5,227 bases of DNA from an uncultured Lachnospiraceae bacterium (GTDB lineage: Bacteria > Bacillota > Clostridia > Lachnospirales > Lachnospiraceae), in contig CAJTLD010000119.1 in the NCBI GenBank assembly GCA_910577065.1, forward strand, positions 1 through 5,227. The letters are read 5' to 3'. The notes beneath the pieces were generated by a model. It was given only the letters and a program-made list of their open reading frames with translations, searched no databases and was not told the origin of the DNA. Within the stretch, counting starts at the first letter, position 1. Each line of letters opens with the position of its first letter. Below, piece by piece: positions 1-4,969 of the stretch. The translations under genes were made by a program, and so were the position numbers.

Positions 1-195
1 CGTTACTCTTCTTCTGGGCGGGATCTCCTGCCCGGTAAAGTAAGGCTTTAACGGCGCCATGCCCGCATTGATTAAAAGCAGGCTGTTATCGTTGTGCGGC
101 ACAAGGGAAAAACTTTTCATCGCAAGATGTTCTTTGCTTTCAAAAAATTCCAGGTACATCCTGCGCAGCTCGTTCACTCCAAATTTCTGTTTCAC
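1..195 (-). CDS. alaS: Alanyl-tRNA synthetase, N-terminal fragment (cut by window edge)
   Basis: This is the first 65 codons of a cytoplasmic class II aminoacyl-tRNA synthetase that charges tRNA-Ala with alanine. The translation contains the highly conserved AlaRS N-terminus: a GVNELRRMYLEFFESKEH segment at about residues 6-23, then SFSLVPHNDNSLLLINAGM at about 29-47, then APLKPYFTGQEIPPRRRVT up to the edge. This covers the start of the catalytic (adenylation) domain; the tRNA-recognition, editing and C-Ala domains lie outside the window. I chose the GTG start at 195 because GGAGG at 204-208 sits 8 nt upstream of it. An in-frame ATG at 228 would add 11 residues not expected in the family, has no good ribosome binding site, and overlaps the stop of the preceding gene. 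The gene follows the small membrane ORF by 25 bp and probably shares its promoter at 414-442. Confidence 0.96.
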   Translation of the reverse strand, partial: MKQKFGVNELRRMYLEFFESKEHLAMKSFSLVPHNDNSLLLINAGMAPLKPYFTGQEIPPRRRVT

Positions 196-203
196 AATGG
201 TTT

Positions 204-208
204 CCTCC
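204..208 (-). promoter_or_regulatory. Ribosome binding site that fixes the alaS GTG start
   Basis: The minus strand reads GGAGG (within TTGGAGGAAA) 8 nt before the GTG at 195. It favours that GTG over the in-frame ATG at 226-228, which lies upstream of this site. The site falls in the short gap after the TAA of the small membrane ORF, so alaS has its own translation initiation signal rather than relying on overlap coupling. Confidence 0.85.
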
Positions 209-220
209 AATATCCCTGGT

Positions 221-373
221 TTATTCATTTCCGTTTGTATCCGGATTTTGTGCTGCCGTCTTCGCGTTTTTGTTTTCACGCAGTTTTTTGCCTGCAAAAA
301 CGCCGCATACCGCCAGAATTACATAAAAAACGAGTTTCACAAGATACATAATAAAGCTCTGCAAAAATGCCAC
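221..373 (-). CDS. Small single-pass membrane protein, 50 aa, unknown function
   Basis: A 50-codon ORF starts with GTG at 373 and ends with TAA at 221-223. GGAGGG at 380-385 lies 6 nt upstream of the start, a strong initiation signal. The protein has a short N-terminus, one hydrophobic segment at about residues 4-27 (ending AVCGVFAG), then a basic stretch KKLRENKNAK and a polar tail ending in NPDTNGNE. By the positive-inside rule the C-terminus is likely cytoplasmic. It is the first gene after the promoter at 414-442 and sits 25 bp upstream of alaS, so the two are probably co-transcribed. I recall small proteins of this shape in Lachnospiraceae, sometimes carrying the misleading name 'vanadium nitrogenase', but nothing here supports a nitrogenase function. 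The function is unknown. The gene call rests on ribosome binding site, promoter spacing and coherent membrane topology. Confidence 0.8.
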   Translation of the reverse strand: MAFLQSFIMYLVKLVFYVILAVCGVFAGKKLRENKNAKTAAQNPDTNGNE

Positions 374-413
374 TTGTATCCCTCCATTCTTAAAAGATTC
401 TAAATTTTCTTAA

Positions 414-442
414 ATTATAGAACATTTTTTTCCGATTTTCAA
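414..442 (-). promoter_or_regulatory. Sigma-A-type promoter for the small ORF-alaS operon
   Basis: On the minus strand there is a -35 box TTGAAA (437-442), a 17-bp spacer, and a perfect -10 box TATAAT (414-419). Transcription should start near 407, giving a leader of about 33 nt before the GTG at 373. That leader is too short to hold a T-box riboswitch, a common regulator of aminoacyl-tRNA synthetase genes in Firmicutes. Confidence 0.85.
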
Positions 443-470
443 CCGGAAAGGCAAATTAATTTAGGAAAAG

Positions 471-502
471 GTAACAGTTCAGCCTTCCGGCTTCACTGTT
501 AC
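471..502 (-). repeat. Imperfect palindrome/hairpin with tandem GA mismatch and GGAA loop
   Basis: The arms GTAACAGT (471-478) and ACTGTTAC (495-502) pair over 8 bp, followed by a 2x2 internal loop, a 4-bp AGCC/GGCT stem and a 4-nt loop. Read as minus-strand RNA, the internal loop is GA opposite GA, which can form tandem sheared G-A pairs, and the loop is GGAA, a GNRA tetraloop. On the plus strand the same positions read TC/TC and TTCC, which are much less stable, so a minus-strand RNA structure is favoured. It lies between the GH84 terminator and the alaS operon promoter, and is followed on the minus strand by CTTTTCC. It could be a backup terminator, an mRNA 3'-end structure, or a copy of an interspersed palindromic repeat. 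Confidence 0.6.
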
Positions 503-534
503 AGAATCCGCCCCATTTCAAGTTTGCCTGCGGC

Positions 535-576
535 AAAAGAGCCGGAACCCTTTTTCTGTCAAAGGTTCCGGCTCTT
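535..576 (-). terminator. Rho-independent terminator of the GH84 gene
   Basis: AGAGCCGGAACC (538-549) and GGTTCCGGCTCT (564-575) form a perfect 12-bp stem, extended by an A537-T576 pair, with a 14-nt loop. On the minus strand the stem ends in TCTTTT, a short U-tract of four, before GCC. It begins 12 nt downstream of the GH84 stop codon at 588-590. On the plus strand the stem is followed by TCGCC with no T-run, so it serves the minus-strand gene only. The short U-tract suggests that termination may be incomplete. Confidence 0.82.
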
Positions 577-587
577 CGCCTGGCTGC

Positions 588-3500
588 TTATTTTATTTTC
601 TTGTTTCCGATATTTTTAAACAGTTTCTGATAGCTTTTCTTTTTACCTTTTGGAACTTTAATGCTGCCGGTCTTTTTAGTTCCTTTAAAGGCATTTGCCG
701 CTACTGTCTTTAACTTCTTGCTTTTTACAATAATTGTCTTTAAAGCCTTGTCATTGAAAAATGCTTTTTTGCCGATGGATGTTACGTTTACGCCAATTGT
801 CACTTTGGTAAGTTTGGGCATCTTTGAAAGCGCATTTGCAGATATAGAAGTAACTTTGCAGGAAACGCCGTTTCTCTGAACTGTTGCAGGTATAGTCAGG
901 GAAGACGCGTTTTTGCTCTTCGGGCCGACTACAGCCACTTCTTTCTTAGATGCATCCGTCACTTTGTATTTCAGCTTGCCGCTTGTAAAAGTTTCACCTT
1001 TTTTGAGCGAAGCTGCAGGAGGATTTGGATTGTCGATTCCGCCTGACTGCTTTACAAGTTTTCCTGCCGCGTCATTCAAGTCTGCCAAAAGCTTTTTCAA
1101 AGTTGCCAGATCCGCCGTTGCCGCCGGATTCAAGGCCGCGTTATACGCGTCCATAAATACTTTCCAGCTTTCCGGAGTATAATCTGTTCCACCGCTCTCC
1201 GCCAGCGCTTTGACAGCCGCTGCTGCCGCCTGCAGAGCGTTTAATGCATCCACGTATTCGGAATCATTCTCCTCTAATTGGCTTACCGCTTTGTTCAAAT
1301 CATTAAGATACTGTTTTAATGTTTCTGCATCTGTATTTGAAGCCGGATTTAAAACATTTTGATACACTGCAATAAAATTATGAAAGCTTTCTGCCGTATA
1401 TCTGTTTTTACCGTTTTCTGCCAAGTCTTTTACAGATGCGATTCTGGTCTGAAGCGCCGATAACGCCTCTTGGCGCGCTTCTTTTTCATAATTGTTCGGC
1501 AATTCTTTAGAAACAATACTGCTTAAAGATGCAATAAGCGCTGCAATCTCCTGTTGTGTTTTATTTGGTTTTGCCAATAACGTTTCTGCATCCTTTATAG
1601 AAGAATCCACTAACTGGCTGCCGGCAGTTCCATTCCGATCCTTTGCATTATCCACTATCTCCTGTAAAATCTGTTCTGCTGATTTATCTGATTCTTTGGT
1701 ATATATTTCATATATTCTTGGCCCGTTTTCTTTCCATTCTATTTTCACTTCGCAGATTGGGCCGTATATCGCCGTATCCGCTAACAAATTAAGGCCCTTT
1801 GAAAGTTCGCCCACACCTGTCCATACACCGGACTCCAAACGTATAAATACTTTTGCGCCCGTGGATTTTTCTGCGTCCTGTAAAACGTACAGCTTCCCTG
1901 CAATGTCGCTGTCAATGCGCCATCTTAAGCTTCCAGGCCCATCAGAGGCTTCAAATGCCGTATAAATGGATCCATCCGTCGCTTTTAAGGCCTCGCAGCC
2001 CTCCTTGCCTTCCGGAACCGCTACTGTGGTCAGATCGCCCACTTCATTTGTTATCTGTACGCCGTTTACTGTAAATGTAACCGGAGCCGATCCATTATTT
2101 GCAATACGTATATACTTCACTTCCAGAGTATCAAACCGGGCCGGAACTTTACTCCAGCTTGTTCCGTTCGCGCTGCATTCAAAAGCCAGTTTATCTTTAT
2201 TTGTATAATCTGCACTGACTGACGTAAGAGCTCGGATTGCAGGAAATGCAAGCCCGAAATATTCACCGTTCTTTAATGTAATATTCTCCACCTTTCCGAT
2301 GGAAGCGTTATTCCTGTCAATTATAACTTCAGTTTCTTTTAAGCTGTCCACATTCGTATATGCTTTGCTGACAGCAGGCCTCGTTGTAACTGTAAATTCA
2401 CGAATTGCATACCATTTCCCGGTTGTAGAAGGAGTCCTCAAACGCACATAACGCGCATTAATAGACTGGGCGAGTACATTAGTCTCAATTGTACGTTCGC
2501 TAAAGTTACCGATTGTTTCCCAATCTGTATTATTTAAGGAATATTCCAGAACAGACGTTGTAAAGATATCGCTGTCCGTATCATTTTTCCCCTGCAAAAT
2601 ACGTATATTATCCAATTTATATACATTGCCAAGATCCAATCCGATATAACCATTCGCCTCAACAGTGTTGTTGAACCAAACATAGGTAGAATCATTTTTA
2701 TCTATGATCTTATCCGCTGTACCCTCATAAAAACCGCCAATTCCACCATAAATTACGCTCTGCTCATCTGATACATCGCCTGCATCGCCGCCGCCAAAAT
2801 TATTTTCCAATACTTCCAGAGCATCTGATTTCACAGATGATTCTAATGTATTTGCCAGAGGTATAATCTTCATTGCTCCTGCTTCTACTGCAATCGTCCC
2901 TTCCAATTGCGGAGCATAGCAGTTCTGAGATGCCTTATATGCATTCGCCGCTTTGCTGTAATTATTCCATACGCCTTCCGCATCATTATTCTTCAAGGCA
3001 ATTGCTGTCCTGATAAAGCCAATTACCGCCTGAGACAAATAACGAAGGGAATCTACCCACGGGTTCATCTCGTCTATCAGATTTGCATTCGTACCATTTT
3101 TCTGGAAATCATTTGCTGCGTCCACAATCTTCTGCATCTGCGTAATCAGGGCATTTGCCTCTTCTTCATAATCCGTCCCGTTCCCGTTATTATATGCGTT
3201 TGTAAAGGCTGTAATATACGGCGTCAACTCTACGGATTCTCCCATGCCTGTAATACCTCCAGGGCTTGGGTTTGTCATATGCTTGCACAGTTCATGCAAA
3301 GAATCGGATGCGCCTGAATCAATATACTGGAAACAATCCGCCCAACTCTTCTGACAGTCAAAATCTTTCGTATTCCATGCATAATCCGCAATTGCAAACA
3401 AAGCTGTTTTGGAAGCTTCTCCCTGCTCCAACGGGTTTGTTACAATACCTTTAAACCCTGTTACTCCGCCCGTATTCAAAACGCAGTTTTCTGCAGGCCC

Positions 3501-4742
3501 CATAACAAGCCTTTTATGATTGACGTCATTTACCGGCCAGTTCAGCCACATAAACGCTTCTTTTCCGCTGTTTTGTTTAAAATTATTAAAAGTCCCCTGT
3601 GTAACCGGGTGGCATACCCACTCGCCCGTCCACATAATTTCCAGATCTTCAATATCGGTAAAATGGCCGAAATACTGTGATAATGAGGGGCTTCCGGTCC
3701 ATCCCCAGTTACTCCATGTAAGAGCGCTGGTACAATATACCTGCGGAACAAATACCAGGTTATAGCATCCTTCATGCGCCTTTACCCACTCCGTCATATC
3801 CCTGCAGAGCCTTGCCTGAAGGGTTACCGGGCTGTTTGCATCGTCTGCAGAGATAACAAACTGACGCACGCCGGAATCATAAAGATGCTGGAATTTATTC
3901 TGGATTGCCGCAAGACCCGTTTCATAATCGTCAAGCGTAATCGCATCATTCATAAACGGATGAATCGCCCATGCAAAACGGCATTTTGCCGCAGCCCCTG
4001 CGTCTACCATCCGTTCTATATCCTTCAATTTGTCTTCCGGATAAGGCTCTCGCCACTGCTTATTGTGATACGGGTCGTCTTTCGGCGCAAAAATATAAAT
4101 ATTCATCTTAAAATCGCCGCCGAACTGCATCAGGCTGATCCTGTCTTCCACAGACCACGGAATACCATAATATCCTTCAATAAAACCACGGTACTGGCCG
4201 ACCGCATAATCTTCCATCTGAAGCTGGCGGATCGTATTTCCTTGCGACTGCTCTAAAATCATCTTCAGAGATGCCAGTGCATAGAAAGCCGCATCCGTAT
4301 CTCTTCCGACAACCGTAATCTGTTTGTCTTTGATAGACAGCAAATAAGAATCTACCTTGTTAAACAGTTCCTCATCCGTAAGATCCTTAGCGCTGTCGGC
4401 CGCACCGTTCGATCCGGCAATGCCGACTAAAATATTAACCTGCCCGCTTACGGCCGCATTTACGGTTTTCGCCTTAATGTCTTTTATGGCAAGAACCTCT
4501 TCCATACGATCTTTCGTAGCCTGATCGATTCCGTCTTCATATACAACGTTTACCTCATTTGGCAGTTCAAGAGTACCCCCCCCCACGTTATAAACGATAG
4601 ACTGCGGCGTAGGGTAAATTGTATACTCCGCCGCTTTTGTTTCCTCTGCAGCCTCCGCCTGCAGGTTATACGCCGGAAGCGCCGTCACACCAAGCGCAAT
4701 AACCAGCATAAAACTAAGTAACCGTTTCCATGTCTTGTTCAT
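588..4742 (-). CDS. Exported GH84 beta-N-acetylglucosaminidase, multidomain, 1384 aa
   Basis: A secreted glycosidase of the GH84 family (PF07555), whose members remove terminal beta-GlcNAc by substrate-assisted catalysis; likely targets are mucin-type or other host glycans. Domains: signal peptide 1 to about 31 (KR, hydrophobic core, cleavage near AEA/AE); GH20b-like N-terminal domain about 40-165; GH84 barrel about 180-480; helical region about 490-640; CBM32/F5-8C-like sandwich about 655-790; a second, diverged sandwich region about 795-1016; helical segment 1018-1082; two FIVAR-like modules 1086-1231; Pro-rich linker; basic BspA-like LRR domain 1248-1384. By alignment from memory with NagJ and human OGA, active-site residues are G186, K221 (APKDDPYH), catalytic D300-D301, Y336, T372 (MWTG), W399, N401, D406 and N436 (TNP). 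The ATG at 4742 is chosen because AAGGAGG lies 6 nt upstream; an upstream in-frame TTG at 4772 has no such site. No LPXTG motif or C-terminal membrane segment is present, so surface retention, if any, would be non-covalent. It has its own promoter (4818-4846) and terminator (535-576), so it is monocistronic. Confidence 0.95.
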   Translation of the reverse strand: MNKTWKRLLSFMLVIALGVTALPAYNLQAEAAEETKAAEYTIYPTPQSIVYNVGGGTLELPNEVNVVYEDGIDQATKDRMEEVLAIKDIKAKTVNAAVSGQVNILVGIAGSNGAADSAKDLTDEELFNKVDSYLLSIKDKQITVVGRDTDAAFYALASLKMILEQSQGNTIRQLQMEDYAVGQYRGFIEGYYGIPWSVEDRISLMQFGGDFKMNIYIFAPKDDPYHNKQWREPYPEDKLKDIERMVDAGAAAKCRFAWAIHPFMNDAITLDDYETGLAAIQNKFQHLYDSGVRQFVISADDANSPVTLQARLCRDMTEWVKAHEGCYNLVFVPQVYCTSALTWSNWGWTGSPSLSQYFGHFTDIEDLEIMWTGEWVCHPVTQGTFNNFKQNSGKEAFMWLNWPVNDVNHKRLVMGPAENCVLNTGGVTGFKGIVTNPLEQGEASKTALFAIADYAWNTKDFDCQKSWADCFQYIDSGASDSLHELCKHMTNPSPGGITGMGESVELTPYITAFTNAYNNGNGTDYEEEANALITQMQKIVDAANDFQKNGTNANLIDEMNPWVDSLRYLSQAVIGFIRTAIALKNNDAEGVWNNYSKAANAYKASQNCYAPQLEGTIAVEAGAMKIIPLANTLESSVKSDALEVLENNFGGGDAGDVSDEQSVIYGGIGGFYEGTADKIIDKNDSTYVWFNNTVEANGYIGLDLGNVYKLDNIRILQGKNDTDSDIFTTSVLEYSLNNTDWETIGNFSERTIETNVLAQSINARYVRLRTPSTTGKWYAIREFTVTTRPAVSKAYTNVDSLKETEVIIDRNNASIGKVENITLKNGEYFGLAFPAIRALTSVSADYTNKDKLAFECSANGTSWSKVPARFDTLEVKYIRIANNGSAPVTFTVNGVQITNEVGDLTTVAVPEGKEGCEALKATDGSIYTAFEASDGPGSLRWRIDSDIAGKLYVLQDAEKSTGAKVFIRLESGVWTGVGELSKGLNLLADTAIYGPICEVKIEWKENGPRIYEIYTKESDKSAEQILQEIVDNAKDRNGTAGSQLVDSSIKDAETLLAKPNKTQQEIAALIASLSSIVSKELPNNYEKEARQEALSALQTRIASVKDLAENGKNRYTAESFHNFIAVYQNVLNPASNTDAETLKQYLNDLNKAVSQLEENDSEYVDALNALQAAAAAVKALAESGGTDYTPESWKVFMDAYNAALNPAATADLATLKKLLADLNDAAGKLVKQSGGIDNPNPPAASLKKGETFTSGKLKYKVTDASKKEVAVVGPKSKNASSLTIPATVQRNGVSCKVTSISANALSKMPKLTKVTIGVNVTSIGKKAFFNDKALKTIIVKSKKLKTVAANAFKGTKKTGSIKVPKGKKKSYQKLFKNIGNKKIK
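591..1001 (-). other. BspA-like leucine-rich C-terminal domain of the GH84 protein
   Basis: Residues 1248-1384 begin KKGETFTSGKLKYKV and contain LRR_5-type repeats: SLTIPATVQRNG, KVTSISANALSKMPKLTKVTI, VTSIGKKAFFNDKALKTIIV, and KTVAANAFKGT. This module ends many large secreted proteins of Lachnospiraceae. The tail is strongly basic (KVPKGKKKSYQKLFKNIGNKKIK region), which fits non-covalent attachment to the anionic cell wall, although that role is inference. A Pro-Asn linker at about 1234-1244 separates it from the FIVAR modules. Confidence 0.75.
1050..1487 (-). repeat. Two tandem FIVAR-like modules (73-residue period) inside the GH84 gene
   Basis: Residues 1086-1158 and 1159-1231 align without any gap at an offset of exactly 73 residues. 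Anchors in both copies are L-Q (1097/1170), YTxES (1115/1188), LNPA (1131/1204) and DLN (1148/1221). The pattern matches FIVAR-type three-helix modules, which occur in Gram-positive surface proteins and glycosidases as spacers or protein/glycan contacts. The preceding segment, residues 1018-1082, has a similar second half (AETLLAKPNKTQQEI) and may be a third, degenerate module. The nucleotide sequences have diverged, so this is an old duplication. Confidence 0.75.
4576..4584 (-). repeat. Nine-G homopolymer near the 5' end of the GH84 gene
   Basis: The coding strand has nine consecutive G at codons 53-56 (Val-Gly-Gly-Gly, then Thr). The run is in frame on both sides, so the gene is ON as sequenced. 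Gain or loss of one G would shift the frame after about 55 residues and abolish the enzyme. The tract lies at the start of the GH20b-like domain, just after the signal peptide region. It is a candidate slipped-strand site; it could also be a neutral choice of glycine codons. Confidence 0.9.
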
Positions 4743-4748
4743 AGTCAT

Positions 4749-4757
4749 CCTCCTTTT
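4749..4757 (-). promoter_or_regulatory. Ribosome binding site that fixes the GH84 start
   Basis: The minus strand reads AAAAGGAGG, near-perfect complementarity to the 16S rRNA 3' end, followed by ATGACT and then ATG at 4742. The first ATG (4746-4748) directly abuts the site with no spacer, whereas the second has a 6-nt spacer. The mature start is therefore taken as the second ATG (MNKTWKR), which also gives a standard signal peptide n-region. Confidence 0.88.
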
Positions 4758-4817
4758 GTCAGGAAGCCACAAAAAATCTTGTTTGCAGCCGCCTTTTTTG
4801 TAACATGTTTAATAGAT

Positions 4818-4846
4818 ATTATAATTTTTATAACGCCATTTGTCAA
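4818..4846 (-). promoter_or_regulatory. Perfect-consensus sigma-A promoter for the GH84 gene
   Basis: On the minus strand TTGACA (4841-4846) and TATAAT (4818-4823) are separated by 17 bp, so both hexamers and the spacing match the consensus. Transcription should start near 4811, giving a leader of about 68 nt. The leader contains an 8-bp palindrome AACATGTT (4802-4809) next to the start and an A/T-only-like inverted repeat (4769-4776 with 4794-4801), neither of which I can assign to a known regulator. I see no convincing catabolite-response element. Confidence 0.88.
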
Positions 4847-4903
4847 TAATATTGCACAAAATCCCCCTGCTCTAAATAAAAACCAACATTACAATATTTG
4901 CTC

Positions 4904-4932
4904 TTGCCAATCTTTTAAACAAGAAGTACAAT
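4904..4932 (+). promoter_or_regulatory. Sigma-A-type promoter for tmcAL
   Basis: TTGCCA (4904-4909) and TACAAT (4927-4932) are separated by 17 bp; each hexamer has five of six consensus bases. Transcription should start near 4939, leaving a leader of about 31 nt before the ATG at 4970. The promoter is divergent from the GH84 promoter, and the two -35 boxes are 57 bp apart, so a regulator bound between them could affect both. Confidence 0.75.
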
Positions 4933-4954
4933 ATTTTCAGTATAACCTGTACTT
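4924..4954. promoter_or_regulatory. Inverted repeat overlapping the tmcAL -10 region (possible operator)
   Basis: AAGTACA (4924-4930) and TGTACTT (4948-4954) are perfect 7-bp inverted repeats separated by 17 bp. The left arm overlaps the -10 box and the right arm lies in the leader just before the ribosome binding site. Because the left arm is upstream of the predicted transcription start, an RNA hairpin from this promoter is unlikely, and a DNA-binding role would fit better. No regulator is recognised, and a chance origin in AT-rich DNA is possible. Confidence 0.35.
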
Positions 4955-4969
4955 TTAAGGAGATCTTTC

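Noticed and set aside
196..228. In-frame ATG at 228 as the alaS start
   Set aside because: There is no good ribosome binding site before it, it overlaps the stop of the small ORF, and the added residues are not expected in AlaRS.
59..403. Plus-strand ORFs of 114 and 85 codons
   Set aside because: They run antisense to the clear alaS start and the small membrane ORF, lack ribosome binding sites, and have no recognisable protein features.
1369..1384. Search for an LPXTG anchor or C-terminal membrane segment (residues given near the tail region in nucleotides)
   Set aside because: The GH84 C-terminus is basic and hydrophilic, without a sorting motif or hydrophobic stretch.
1050..1487. Tandem repeat as a CRISPR array or a mobile element
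   Set aside because: The repetition is at protein level in coding sequence with diverged DNA; there are no short identical repeats with unique spacers.
661..4256. Several plus-strand ORFs of 60-160 codons and one minus-strand ORF at 3542-3775
   Set aside because: All lie inside the GH84 gene in other frames, and their translations show no domain or initiation signal.
4743..4772. Upstream in-frame TTG start adding ten residues to the GH84 protein
   Set aside because: The strong ribosome binding site at 4749-4757 lies inside that extension, and the ATG at 4742 gives the standard signal peptide.
4769..4801. Inverted repeat ACAAAAAA/TTTTTTGT in the GH84 leader, as an attenuator or riboswitch
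   Set aside because: The stem is almost only A-U, the loop is long, and there is no alternative GC-rich stem, so a regulatory fold is not supported.
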